Source: Pirellulales bacterium (GTDB lineage Bacteria > Planctomycetota > Planctomycetia > Pirellulales > UBA1268). Taken from it: 41,169 nt of DNA. Where the stretch lies: positions 1 through 41,169 of the forward strand of contig JAFMIU010000023.1 of NCBI GenBank assembly GCA_017853835.1, in the 5' to 3' direction. Below the pieces are notes generated by a model, which was not told where the DNA came from, ran no database searches, and saw only the letters and a list, made by a program, of their open reading frames with translations. Shown here piece by piece: positions 31,945 to 41,006 of this stretch; position 1 is the first letter of the stretch; each line of letters starts with the position of its first letter. Both the position numbers and the translations under genes were made by a program.

Positions 31945-34209
31945 ATGTCGCAGCAGCATACGTCGCAACGCGAACTCTTCGAGAGCCGTCCGCAGTGGGC
32001 GGAGGATGACGCGCGCCAGGGCCTGATCGCCACGGTCGTCTTGTCGGAAGGGGTTGAAAAGCCGCTCGACTACCTCGTGCCCGAGGCCATCGCCTCCTCG
32101 GTGGAGCCCGGTCGCCGGGTTCGGGTGCCGCTTGGACGGGGCAATCGCGAACGGCTCGCCTACTGCGTGGCCGTCCGACACGGCGAACTCCCGCAGTCGC
32201 CGTTAAAAAGCGTGATGGGAGTCGAGGACGACAAGCCGCTGCTCTCGGCCCGCATGCTCGAACTGACGAAGTGGATGGCCGACCGGTGGATGGCCCGCTG
32301 GGGGGAAGTGCTCGAGGCGGTGCTGCCGGCGGGCGTGCGGCTTCGGACGCGGGTGAGGGTGTCGCCCCTGCTGGTGGCCTCGGGGGCGGAGCCCGCGCGG
32401 AAGCCGACCCCCGCCCAGGCCAAGGTGCTCGCGGCCGCGGTCGAGCCGGCCACGGCGGAGGATCTTGCGAAGGCGACGGGGGCCAGCCGGGCCGTCGTGC
32501 AGCGGCTCGTGAAGCTCGGCCTGCTCGCCGAGGTTGGCTCCGTCGAGCGGGTGCCCGCCCGGCCGGAGCGACCAGGGATCGTCCACGACCGGCCCGAAGA
32601 ACTCTCCGCCGCCCAGGCCGAGGCGCTCGGGGCGATCCGCGGTGCGATGGCGTCCAGGCGGCATGAGACGATCGTGCTGTTTGGCGTGACGGGCAGCGGG
32701 AAGACCGAGGTCTACCTCCAGGCGGTGGAGGAGACCGTGTCGTATGGCCGTCAGGCGATCGTGCTCGTTCCAGAAATCAGCCTCACGCCGCAGACATGCG
32801 ATCGCTTCCGCGCCCGCTTCGGCACGGTGGCCGTGCTGCACAGCCACCTCACGCCTGCGGAGCGGCATGCGCAATGGCGCGAAATCGCATCGGGACGGGT
32901 GAACGTGGTGGTTGGGGCGAGGTCGGCGATCTTCGCGCCGGCGCCACGGCTCGGCCTGATCGTGATCGACGAGGAACATGAGTCGTCGTTCAAGCAGGCG
33001 ACGGCGCCCCGCTATCACGCCCGCGATGTGGCGGAGTGGATCGCCAGGGCCGAGGGCGTGCCGTTGGTGCTCGGCTCCGCGACGCCCTCACTCGAGACCT
33101 TCGCCCGATGCCTCTCGGGTGAGTGGCGGATGTGCCGCATGGCCGAACGGGTGGGGGGCGGCCAGCTGCCGCCGGTGATCACGGTCGACCTTCGCGAGCG
33201 AGGGAGCCGCTCCCGGGGCGCGATCAGCCCTCGCCTTGCCGCGGGCATCCGCTGGGCGCTCGACAGCGGCGGCCAGGTGATGCTGCTTCTCAATCGGCGC
33301 GGCTTCGCCACCCACGTCCAGTGCCAGGCGTGCGGCCACACCGCCCGATGCGACCAGTGCGATCTCGCCCTCACGCTCCACCAGCCGGGCAATCGTGGCA
33401 TCTGTCATGGATGCGGTCTCGTCACGCGACTGCCGGCCGACTGCCCCGACTGTCATGCTCCCGGGCTCGTGCACTCCGGCACGGGCACGCAACGGCTCGA
33501 GGAGCAGGTGCGGGCCGCCTTCCCCGACGCCGCGGTGGCCCGCATGGACACCGACACCATGCGCACCCGCGGCAGTCATGAGCGCACCCTCGATGCCTTC
33601 CGGCATCGGCAGCTCGACATCCTCGTGGGCACGCAGATGATCGCCAAGGGCCTCGACTTCCCATCGGTGATGCTCGTGGGGGTGGTGAATGCGGATGCGG
33701 CGCTCCATCTCGCCGATTTTCGCGCCGCCGAGCGCACCTGCCAGCTCGTCACCCAGGTGGCTGGCCGCAGCGGGCGAGGTCCGCTTGGCGGTCGCGTCGT
33801 GGTGCAGACCAGCACCCCCGACCATCCGGCGATCCGCGCCGCGGCCAACCACGACTACGAGGCGTTCGTGCGGAGTGAGCTGCCGGCTCGCGAGGCGCTC
33901 CTCTATCCGCCCTACGGGAGCGTGGTTCGGATCGTCGTTCGAAGCCTTCACGAGCGGGCGGCGGCCGACTGGGCCGGGCACGTCGTGGAACGGCTGCGTC
34001 AGGCTTCGGAGGGCATGCCGCTGATTCGGGTGCTCGGTCCGGCACCGGCGCCCATTGCCAGGCTTCGCGATCGGTTCCGGTGGCACCTCCAGGTTCACGG
34101 GCCGGACGGTGCTGCCCTGCGGGAGCTCGTGGGCCGGGCCACCGCCGGGCTTCGCACGCCCGACGAGGTCGCGTGGATCATCGATGTCGACCCCGTCGAT
34201 ATGATGTGA
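31945..34209 (+). CDS. priA: Primosomal helicase PriA
   Basis: The 754-residue 3'-5' helicase restarts stalled replication forks. The N-terminal 3'-DNA-binding domain contains VVLSEGVEKPLDYLVPE, followed by a winged-helix-like part (about 150-215). Walker A is GVTGSGKTEVYLQA, motif II is VIDEEHESSFKQ, and motif III is GSATPSLETF. Eight Cys (CQAC, CDQC, CHGC, CPDC) between about 460 and 510 form the two zinc sites inserted between the helicase lobes. The C-terminal part has GTQMIAKGLDFP and a final domain with VRIVVRSL. The ATG at 31945 gives the right N-terminus; the open frame runs further back only by running opposite nadD. The haem-type kinase follows after two bases. Confidence 0.95.
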   Translation: MSQQHTSQRELFESRPQWAEDDARQGLIATVVLSEGVEKPLDYLVPEAIASSVEPGRRVRVPLGRGNRERLAYCVAVRHGELPQSPLKSVMGVEDDKPLLSARMLELTKWMADRWMARWGEVLEAVLPAGVRLRTRVRVSPLLVASGAEPARKPTPAQAKVLAAAVEPATAEDLAKATGASRAVVQRLVKLGLLAEVGSVERVPARPERPGIVHDRPEELSAAQAEALGAIRGAMASRRHETIVLFGVTGSGKTEVYLQAVEETVSYGRQAIVLVPEISLTPQTCDRFRARFGTVAVLHSHLTPAERHAQWREIASGRVNVVVGARSAIFAPAPRLGLIVIDEEHESSFKQATAPRYHARDVAEWIARAEGVPLVLGSATPSLETFARCLSGEWRMCRMAERVGGGQLPPVITVDLRERGSRSRGAISPRLAAGIRWALDSGGQVMLLLNRRGFATHVQCQACGHTARCDQCDLALTLHQPGNRGICHGCGLVTRLPADCPDCHAPGLVHSGTGTQRLEEQVRAAFPDAAVARMDTDTMRTRGSHERTLDAFRHRQLDILVGTQMIAKGLDFPSVMLVGVVNADAALHLADFRAAERTCQLVTQVAGRSGRGPLGGRVVVQTSTPDHPAIRAAANHDYEAFVRSELPAREALLYPPYGSVVRIVVRSLHERAAADWAGHVVERLRQASEGMPLIRVLGPAPAPIARLRDRFRWHLQVHGPDGAALRELVGRATAGLRTPDEVAWIIDVDPVDMM

Positions 34210-34211
34210 CC

Positions 34212-35924
34212 ATGGCGTACCGGTCGATCACCGACATCCTGGGCGAGACGAGTCTGGAGCGGAAGATCCGCTTCCTCTTCGGTCTGTGCCTCTTCCTGCT
34301 CATCGCCGGAAGTTTCTGGTGGTATGGCAGTCGCACCGAGCAGCTCGTGTATGCCACGACCCGAAGCACTGGCCGGCATCTCGTCGATGCCATCATGCTG
34401 CAGTATCACTGGAAGACCCTGGAGCGTGAGCAGCAGTACACGAGCCTGATCGAGACGCTCGGCCGCACGCTCCAGAGCCAGCCCTACAGCTGGCGGCTGC
34501 TCGACCCCGATGCATCTCCGGAAGAGCGGGCCGGCTACAAGCGGCTCGACGCCGCGGTGCTCGATTACTTCCGTGAACGCCATGCCACCACCGACACCGC
34601 GGGAGGCTCCGTGCCCGAGTACCGCGAGTTCCGCACGGAGGATGCGTCGGAATACCACTACTACCAGCCGGTCCGTGCGCGACAGAGCTGCCTCGTGTGC
34701 CACCAATATCACGGGCTGATCGGCGATCCTCCCGCAGGCTTCGACGAAACGGCCCATCCGCGGGTCGCCGTGGACGATCTGATGGCGGTCGTGAAGGTCG
34801 TGATGCCCGACGCCGCGACCCGCAAGGCCATCAACTGGAACCGTTCGATCCTCCTCGCCACGGCGATCATCACGGTCTTTCTCGCGATGCTCGCCGCCTA
34901 CGCCATCGTGCGGTATGTGATCGTGAAGCCGCTCGACCACCTGCGGCATGTGAGCGATGAGATTCGGCGGGGCAACATCGACGCCCGTGTCGACATCCAC
35001 ACGGCCGATGAGTTCGAAGAACTCGGACTCGCCTTCAATCGCATGCTCCGCGGGCTGATCGAATCGCAGGAGGAACTCCGCAAGACGAACGCCACGCTCG
35101 ACGGCAAGGTGGATGAGCTTGCCCAGGCCAATCTCCACCTCTACGAGATGAACCGGCTCAAGGGCGATTTTCTCGCCACCATGAGCCACGAGCTTCGCAC
35201 GCCGCTCAACAGCATCATCGGTTTTTCCGACGTGCTCGGCGCCATTGAATCGCTCGACCTCAAGCAGAAGCGGTATGTGGAAAACATCCGCTCATCGGGC
35301 CGCATGCTCCTCGAAATGATCAACGACATCCTCGACCTCGCGAAGATCGAGGCCGGCAAGATGGAGGTGCGGCCGACCACGTTTGCCTTGGAATCGGTGA
35401 TCAATGCCCAGTGCGACATGGCGAGGCCGCTGGCGGAACGAAAGCGCATCGACCTTGCCTTCACCGTGGGGCCCGGGCTCGAGGCGGTCGAGCAGGATCA
35501 GGCCAAGGTGCAGCAGATCCTTGCGAATCTCCTCTCCAACGCGGTGAAGTTCACGCCCGAAGGCGGACGGGTGGATGTGCTCGCCAGGCTCGATGACGAG
35601 CACTCGGATCCCGCGATGGTGCTGATCGACGTGGTCGACACCGGCGTGGGCATCGCCGAGGAGGATCAGCAGACGATTTTCGAGAAGTTCCGGCAGGGAC
35701 GGGTGTTCCGCCAGGATGACGCGATGACGCGGGAGTTTTCGGGCACCGGGCTCGGCCTGTCGATCGTGCGGGAACTCTGCCGGCTTCTCGGGGGCGACGT
35801 GTCGGTGGCGAGCCAGCTGAGCGTCGGCAGCCGGTTCACGGTGAGGCTGCCCGTTCGGCTCGAGCCAACGGACGAGGAATCGACGGCGTTTCCCGAGTCG
35901 AGCGCGATTCGGGGCGGTGCGTGA
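34212..35924 (+). CDS. Membrane histidine kinase with c-type haem (DUF3365/Tll0287-like) sensor domain
   Basis: The 570-residue kinase has two membrane segments (about 21-38 and 211-233). Between them is a periplasmic domain with CLVCH at 160-164, a CxxCH haem c attachment site, in the setting of Tll0287/DUF3365 sensors (SEYHYYQPVRARQSCLVCH ends the domain). HAMP follows (234-286), then a coiled helix, HisKA with FLATMSHELRTPLNS (phosphorylated His326) and the HATPase domain with N box ILANLLSNAVKF, DTGVGIAEEDQ and GTGLGLSIVREL. It probably senses redox state or a gas. Its ATG is two bases after the priA stop, and rnhA and recG follow, so it is in a DNA-repair unit. No response regulator is present nearby. 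Confidence 0.92.
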   Translation: MAYRSITDILGETSLERKIRFLFGLCLFLLIAGSFWWYGSRTEQLVYATTRSTGRHLVDAIMLQYHWKTLEREQQYTSLIETLGRTLQSQPYSWRLLDPDASPEERAGYKRLDAAVLDYFRERHATTDTAGGSVPEYREFRTEDASEYHYYQPVRARQSCLVCHQYHGLIGDPPAGFDETAHPRVAVDDLMAVVKVVMPDAATRKAINWNRSILLATAIITVFLAMLAAYAIVRYVIVKPLDHLRHVSDEIRRGNIDARVDIHTADEFEELGLAFNRMLRGLIESQEELRKTNATLDGKVDELAQANLHLYEMNRLKGDFLATMSHELRTPLNSIIGFSDVLGAIESLDLKQKRYVENIRSSGRMLLEMINDILDLAKIEAGKMEVRPTTFALESVINAQCDMARPLAERKRIDLAFTVGPGLEAVEQDQAKVQQILANLLSNAVKFTPEGGRVDVLARLDDEHSDPAMVLIDVVDTGVGIAEEDQQTIFEKFRQGRVFRQDDAMTREFSGTGLGLSIVRELCRLLGGDVSVASQLSVGSRFTVRLPVRLEPTDEESTAFPESSAIRGGA

Positions 35925-35964
35925 CACGGCGGGCCAAAGGGACGCCACGACGGAAAGGACGACG

Positions 35965-36444
35965 ATGGACGAGGTCGAGGCGGAGGTCGTGCTGTTTACC
36001 GATGGCGCCTGCAGCGGCAATCCGGGCCCGGGCGGCTGGGCGTTCATTCTTCGGCACCCCGGGAGCGGCCGTGAGACGAAAGACTCCGGCGCGGAACGGG
36101 ACACCACCAACAATCGCATGGAGCTCACCGCGGTGGTCATGGGATTGAGCCTCCTCAAGCGGCCGACGGTGGTGGAACTCGTCACCGACAGCAAGTACGT
36201 GGGCACCGGTCTTTCGGAATGGCTGCCGCGGTGGAAGCAGCAGGGATGGAAGCGCAAGGAGAACGGCCGGCTGGTTCCGATCAAAAACGAGGACCTCTGG
36301 CGGGATCTCGACCGGCTCGCGGGCTCGCACCGGATCCGGTTTTCGTATGTCGCCGGACATTCGGGGCATCCGGAAAACGAGGAGTGCGACCGGCTGGCGG
36401 TCGAGGCCTACAAGCAGCTGCAGCGCGGCGCCGGCATGACCTGA
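35965..36444 (+). CDS. rnhA: Ribonuclease HI
   Basis: The 159-residue enzyme cuts the RNA strand of RNA-DNA hybrids. The metal-binding acids are D13 (FTDGACSGNPGPGGW), E53 (TTNNRMELTAV), D75 (VTDSKYVG) and D142 (GHSGHPENEECDRLA), with the catalytic His in the last motif. This matches E. coli RNase HI closely, including the basic protrusion (WLPRWKQQGWKRKENG). The ATG at 35965 has AAGGA upstream; a GTG at 35917 inside the kinase end is less likely. recG follows after 10 bp. Removal of R-loops by both enzymes makes this pairing sensible. Confidence 0.95.
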   Translation: MDEVEAEVVLFTDGACSGNPGPGGWAFILRHPGSGRETKDSGAERDTTNNRMELTAVVMGLSLLKRPTVVELVTDSKYVGTGLSEWLPRWKQQGWKRKENGRLVPIKNEDLWRDLDRLAGSHRIRFSYVAGHSGHPENEECDRLAVEAYKQLQRGAGMT

Positions 36445-36454
36445 CAGGCTGATC

Positions 36455-38569
36455 ATGGATAGTCCTGCCTCGACTCCCAGTGCCGATGCGAGCCTCTCGA
36501 CCCGCCTCGAGCGGCTTCCCGGCGTCGGCACGGCCCGGGCCGAGAAGCTGGCAAAGCTCGGGCTCGTCACGGTGCGCGACGCGCTGATGCACTTCCCTCG
36601 CGACTACCGCGATTTTTCCGGGGCGCATGCGGTGGCCGACCTCGTCGAGGGGGAACACGCCTCCCTCGCGGGCGAGGTGACCGAGGTGGGGTCGCGCACG
36701 CTCTTTTCCGGTCGCTCCATGCTCACGGTCTCGCTCGACTGCGGCGGCGGCCGCGTGCGGGCGGTGTGGTTCGGCATGCCGTTCATGGCGAAGCGGTTTG
36801 CGAAGGGCATGTCGGTGGTGATCGCGGGGCAGCCACGATTCAGCAGCGGAGCGTGGGAGTTTGCCCATCCTGACGTTCGATGGCTGGCTGGCGGGGAAGA
36901 CGTGCATGCGTCTGACTGGCTGGCGATCTATCCGCTTGCCGAGGGTGTGCAGCAGTCGCACGTTCGTCTCGCCGTGCAGGCCGCCCTCGCCCATGCCGTG
37001 GGCGTGTGTCCGGAGGCCCTGCCCGAGGCGATGCTCGAGGCCAAGGCATTGCTGCCGATCGAGGCCGCGTTTCGTGAGATCCATCGGCCGTCGAGCCAGG
37101 AGATGATCGCGGCCGCCCGACGGCGGTTCGTCTACCAAGAGCTGTTCATGCTTCAGCTGGCGCTGCGGATGCACCGCGCGCGGCAGCAGACGGCGAAAGC
37201 GGCGCCGTCGATCACGGTCGATGCCAGGCTCGATGCCCGCATTCGGGCGCGGTTCCCCTTCGAATTCACCGCTGCCCAGAAGCGGGTCTGCGCCGAGATT
37301 GCGGCCGACATGGCCCGCACCGAACCGATGAACCGTCTTCTTCAGGGAGACGTGGGCAGTGGCAAGACCGCGATCGCCGTCTACGCGATGCTGGCGGCCG
37401 TCGGGACGCGGGTGGCGCCGGAGGCCGCCGAGCGGTATCAGGCCGCCATCATGGCGCCGACGGAGCTGCTTGCCCGACAGCACCACCAGACCCTGTCGCG
37501 GCTCTTGGCCGGCAGCGGCGTCGATGTGGAGCTCCTCGTTGGCGGCCAGACGGCCAAGCAGCGGGAGGCGTCGCTGGCCCGAGTCGCTGCAGGAACCGCC
37601 GGGATCGTCGTGGGGACGCAGGCACTCGTCACGGGGGCGGCGCGGTTTCGGCACCTCGGGCTGGTGGTCATCGATGAGCAGCATCGTTTCGGCGTTCTCC
37701 AGCGGGCGGTGCTCCAGCAGGGACAAGCTGATCCCCACACGCTCGTGATGACGGCCACGCCGATCCCGCGCACGATCGCGCACGCGGTGTACGGAGATCT
37801 CGATGTGTCGGTGCTCGACGAAACGCCCCCCGGGCGTCAGCCGGTCGCGACGTATCGTGTCGGGCCCGATGATCTCGACCGCTGGTGGGAGTTTGTGAGA
37901 AAGAAGCTTGCCGCCGGACGACGCGGCTACGTCGTGGTGCCCGCCGTCGAGGAGTCGAAGCGGGATCTTGCCAGCATCGCGTCGGCCTACGAGTCGCTCG
38001 CCAACGGGCCTCTTGAAGCGTTTCGGCTCGGCCTGATCCACGGTCGGCTGAAGGCGAAGGAGAAGGCGGAGGTGATGGAGGCGTTTCGGTCGGGCCGTCT
38101 CGATGTGCTTGTGGCGACAAGCGTGATCGAAGTGGGGATCGACGTGCCCGAGGCGACGATCATGACCATTCTCGACGCCGAGTCGTTCGGGCTCGCGCAA
38201 CTCCACCAGCTTCGTGGCCGCGTGGCCCGCGGTGCCACGCAGGGCCTCTGCGGCGCCGTGACGGCGTCGCAGGCGGAGCCGCACCCGCGGGTCGATGCGT
38301 TCGTCGCCACGACCGACGGCTTTCAACTGGCGGAGCAGGATCTGATGCTGCGTGGACCGGGCGATCTGGTGGGCACCAAGCAGAGCGGCATGCCGCCGCT
38401 CTACCTTGCCGATCTGCTCCGCGACGGTTCCGTGGTGGCGGAGGCGAGGCGGGACGCCCTCGAGGTTTTTCAGCGGGACCCCCACCTCGGCGACCCGGCT
38501 CTCGAAAGGCTCCGCAAGCTGATCCTCGACCGATGGGGCGCCACCCTCGGCCTCGGCGAGGTGTCGTGA
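36455..38569 (+). CDS. recG: ATP-dependent DNA helicase RecG
   Basis: The 704-residue helicase remodels stalled forks, R-loops and Holliday junctions. The N-terminal wedge domain begins LERLPGVGTARAEKLAKLGL and includes an OB fold (SLAGEVTEVGSR). Walker A is LLQGDVGSGKTAIAV near residue 295, motif II is DEQHRFGVLQR, motif III MTATPIPRT, and the C-terminal lobe has VATSVIEVGIDVP and LHQLRGRVARG (motif VI). The TRG motif region is QEQDLMLRGPGDLVGTKQSG-like and lies near the end. Length and domain order are normal. A cysteine-rich small gene follows, whose possible GTG start overlaps the recG stop. Confidence 0.95.
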   Translation: MDSPASTPSADASLSTRLERLPGVGTARAEKLAKLGLVTVRDALMHFPRDYRDFSGAHAVADLVEGEHASLAGEVTEVGSRTLFSGRSMLTVSLDCGGGRVRAVWFGMPFMAKRFAKGMSVVIAGQPRFSSGAWEFAHPDVRWLAGGEDVHASDWLAIYPLAEGVQQSHVRLAVQAALAHAVGVCPEALPEAMLEAKALLPIEAAFREIHRPSSQEMIAAARRRFVYQELFMLQLALRMHRARQQTAKAAPSITVDARLDARIRARFPFEFTAAQKRVCAEIAADMARTEPMNRLLQGDVGSGKTAIAVYAMLAAVGTRVAPEAAERYQAAIMAPTELLARQHHQTLSRLLAGSGVDVELLVGGQTAKQREASLARVAAGTAGIVVGTQALVTGAARFRHLGLVVIDEQHRFGVLQRAVLQQGQADPHTLVMTATPIPRTIAHAVYGDLDVSVLDETPPGRQPVATYRVGPDDLDRWWEFVRKKLAAGRRGYVVVPAVEESKRDLASIASAYESLANGPLEAFRLGLIHGRLKAKEKAEVMEAFRSGRLDVLVATSVIEVGIDVPEATIMTILDAESFGLAQLHQLRGRVARGATQGLCGAVTASQAEPHPRVDAFVATTDGFQLAEQDLMLRGPGDLVGTKQSGMPPLYLADLLRDGSVVAEARRDALEVFQRDPHLGDPALERLRKLILDRWGATLGLGEVS

Positions 38570-38590
38570 TCGCACGCCGGGACTTCTTGG

Positions 38591-38596
38591 TAGACT
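38591..38596 (+). promoter_or_regulatory. Possible -10 hexamer TAGACT
   Basis: GGTAGACTCGGGCGG lies at 38589-38603 and the ATG at 38605 follows directly. If used as a promoter, the message would be almost leaderless. The box resembles those at 12307 and 16101 (minus). Confidence 0.3.
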
Positions 38597-38604
38597 CGGG
38601 CGGT

Positions 38605-38913
38605 ATGGAAGCGAGATCTCGGAGGCGTTGCGTGGTCACGTGGCTGGCGGTTGCCGGCTACGCCGCCGTCGTGTCCGGGCTTCCGATGCCGTCGGTGCCG
38701 TTCGTCGGCATTGATGCCACGCATTCGGTGTCGGGAAAAGATCGCACCCGCCCGTTCCCGTGCATGGACAAGCCATGTGGATGCGTGACGGCCGAACAGT
38801 GTTTTGCCAGTTGCTGCTGCCACTCGACCGCGGAGCAGCTGGCGTGGGGGCGGGCTCATGGTGTCGAGGCAGGGGTGCTGGCGGCCCTTGAGCGACGCAT
38901 GGCAACGGCCTAA
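38605..38913 (+). CDS. Small exported or membrane-anchored cysteine-rich protein
   Basis: The 102-residue protein starts at the ATG at 38605 and has a basic n-region and a hydrophobic segment (VVTWLAVAGYAAVVSGLPM), probably an uncleaved or cleaved signal. The mature part has seven Cys in CMDKPCGCVTAEQC and FASCCCHST, followed by a helix starting AEQLAWGRAHG. I recall this CGC-x3-xxC-x3-CCC pattern from a widespread small family of unknown function in bacteria with metal-handling genes. Metal binding is likely but not shown. A GTG at 38566 overlapping the recG stop is an alternative start that would add 13 residues. Confidence 0.75.
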   Translation: MEARSRRRCVVTWLAVAGYAAVVSGLPMPSVPFVGIDATHSVSGKDRTRPFPCMDKPCGCVTAEQCFASCCCHSTAEQLAWGRAHGVEAGVLAALERRMATA

Positions 38914-39468
38914 CACGCTCCCGCGAGGGAATGCTGCCGCGAACGCACGTCCGGAGCCTGCAGCCCCGCATCACCCCCGATGCACAGCCGTGCCGAGGTC
39001 TGTCGGGAGTATCGGTCGTTGGCCCAGTCTCGTCCCCCTTCACCCGAATCGACGACGGTGGCGAGCGGTGACGATGAACCGCCGCCCATTCGTCCACGCG
39101 GGGCTCGCCACGTGTCGCTTCGGGCCATGCTGGCCTGCGGGGGTGTCGTGACGGGATGGGGTGGCGTCGCGGTGTCGCTGCCGCCACCGGGCATCGTGAG
39201 CGGCCCATCCGAGTCGATGCTCCTCGGAAGGCTCGTGATGCGTGACGAGTCTTTCTCGCCATTGAGCAGTCCAGTGGATCCGCCCCCTCCCCGGGCATGA
39301 GTCGCGTGTAACAGCGGCGACGCCGGGCGGCAGCGCCCTCGTGCCGCGTTCGTGAACCCGCCAACGGCCAGTGGGCGCGCGCCCCTGCGTGAGGCGGTGT
39401 TGCGTGGCGATTCCCAGGCCTGCGCGTGCCGTGTGGCAGCGCATCGGCACCATCCACAAAGGACATGT
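38914..39468. other. 555-bp region without a supported gene
   Basis: The region contains an open frame at 38980-39300 (106 codons) of Ser/Pro/Arg-rich sequence. In another frame, ATG at 39074 begins MNRRPFVHAGLAT, like a twin-arginine start, but stops after 25 codons. The downstream part of the first frame (LRAMLACGGVVTGW) could continue such a signal after a frameshift. Whether this is a decayed exported-protein gene or chance is not clear. The PEP-CTERM promoter probably lies in the last 150 bp. Confidence 0.4.
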
Positions 39469-40293
39469 ATGCGCACGAATCCCGTTCGATGGTCATGCCG
39501 CGCGTTGGTCGCGGCATGCGTTTTGATTCCACTGTCTCTCGTTGCCGCTGAGATCACCGCGGTGCCTGGCCCGGATGATCAGGGAGGCATGCTGATGCCG
39601 ATGGTGACGATCACTGGAGCCGACCTGCCCGCCAATCCGACGTCGGGCACCGTTTCCGTGATGTTCAATCCTGCCTCGGTGCCGGAACTGAAAACACTCG
39701 AGGCGTGGAGCCCGGGCAACTGGTTTGCATCGTCGGCGAACTGGCGTCCAAGCCTTGGTTCACCCGGTGGCGTGGGAGGAACCCCCGCTCCCAACGCCGG
39801 CGCCGGACGCCTCTTCAACAACCAGTACGGTTTCACCTTCATGTCGAATCCATCGCTGGGATTGGCGACGGTGCCGGCTGGGAAGTCCCTGGGGATCAGG
39901 CTTCGTTCCATCGCATCGAGCTCGATGGAGGTGTTCAACTATGGCAACGCGTCCAATCGTTGGGACCAGGTCTTCCCGTCGGTCGGATCGCAGGTGCTCT
40001 GGAACGGTTCGATGTGGCACAGCTACTTCACGCTGCCCGCGGATGCACCAGGCGGAACGTTCACCGCCACGTTCGAGGTGTTTGTCGCCACGACGTCTTT
40101 CAGCGGCACGACGGGCTTTGCCCAATACGATGCGGCCGCTTCGGTCGCCGTGGCAGACCCCGCGTTTACTCCGGCGGACGTCACCTACACCTGGACCGTC
40201 GCCGCGGTACCAGAGCCGGCCACTGCCGCGCTCATGGCCAGCGCGGTGATTGCCTTTACCGTGACGGCTCGTCGTCGCGGGGCGGCTGTATGA
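39469..40293 (+). CDS. PEP-CTERM sorting domain protein
   Basis: The 274-residue protein starts at the ATG at 39469 with AAAGGA upstream. A signal peptide ([16 protein letters not shown]) leads to a beta-rich, Ser/Thr/Asn-rich part of unknown type, with [20 protein letters not shown] and [20 protein letters not shown] as examples. The C-terminus is [17 protein letters not shown] followed by the basic tail TARRRGAAV, the PEP-CTERM exosortase signal. The protein should be exported and anchored or released by exosortase. Its stop overlaps the start of the DUF1559 gene (ATGA), so both are made from one message. Confidence 0.88.
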   Translation: MRTNPVRWSCRALVAACVLIPLSLVAAEITAVPGPDDQGGMLMPMVTITGADLPANPTSGTVSVMFNPASVPELKTLEAWSPGNWFASSANWRPSLGSPGGVGGTPAPNAGAGRLFNNQYGFTFMSNPSLGLATVPAGKSLGIRLRSIASSSMEVFNYGNASNRWDQVFPSVGSQVLWNGSMWHSYFTLPADAPGGTFTATFEVFVATTSFSGTTGFAQYDAAASVAVADPAFTPADVTYTWTVAAVPEPATAALMASAVIAFTVTARRRGAAV

Positions 40294-41006
40294 CACGGCA
40301 CTGCACACACCAGTGGGGAGCTCGTCGTGGTGCGGCGGGCTTCACACTGGTGGAGTTGCTTGTGGTGGTGGCGATCATCGCCTCCCTCATCGGGCTCCTC
40401 CTGCCCGGGGTGCAGTCGTCGCGCGAGGCGGCGCGGCGAACCGACTGCGCCAACACCATGCGACAGCTCGGACTCGGTGTGATGCAGTATGCCGACACCC
40501 ACGGCGAACGGTTTCCGCGAAGCCTGCACAGCGCCGGAAGCCATCGTGAACCGGGCTGGTCATCCTCGATCGCGCCGTTCCTGGGCGGGTCGACGACGAT
40601 GAATCCGGCTGACTGGACCGGCTTTTTCAACTCCTTCTATCGATGTGCCGGTGATGTCTCGCGGGATCCGACGATCTTCAGCTACGGCCTCAACGTGTTC
40701 CTCGAGGTTTCACCCGATGGAGACGACTACGAAGGGAGTCCGTCAACCTGGCGGACGCGACGACGAATTCCGTGCACGAGCCGCACGATTCTGATGGCGG
40801 AATCGAAGCCCGTGCCGTTCGCCGACCACTTCATGTGCCACCAGTGGTCGAGCGTGAGGGCGGCGGAAACCGCGGTGGCCTTCGATCGCCACGGACGGAT
40901 GCCAAACCTGGTCTTCATCGACGGCCACGTGGCATCGGTGCCGGTGGCGGAGACGTTCGATCCGTCAGCGGGCGTCAATCTCTGGAACCCGGCCCTCGCC
41001 CGCTGA
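40290..41006 (+). CDS. DUF1559 pseudopilin-like protein
   Basis: The 238-residue protein has a short basic leader and the class III N-terminus [17 protein letters not shown], then the family signature [20 protein letters not shown]. The C-terminal part has [14 protein letters not shown], the H-x-DG type ending of DUF1559 proteins. The family is abundant in planctomycetes and probably pseudopilin-like; the function is unknown. The ATG at 40290 overlaps the PEP-CTERM stop as ATGA, so it is translated only after its neighbour. It is shorter than most DUF1559 proteins (about 300 residues), as is the one at 29415. The 163 bp after its stop contain no supported feature. Confidence 0.9.
   Translation: MTRHCTHQWGARRGAAGFTLVELLVVVAIIASLIGLLLPGVQSSREAARRTDCANTMRQLGLGVMQYADTHGERFPRSLHSAGSHREPGWSSSIAPFLGGSTTMNPADWTGFFNSFYRCAGDVSRDPTIFSYGLNVFLEVSPDGDDYEGSPSTWRTRRRIPCTSRTILMAESKPVPFADHFMCHQWSSVRAAETAVAFDRHGRMPNLVFIDGHVASVPVAETFDPSAGVNLWNPALAR

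Noticed and set aside
36281..38575. 764-codon minus-strand open frame opposite recG
   Set aside because: It mirrors recG, whose helicase motifs are intact. Its composition is His/Arg-rich without domains.
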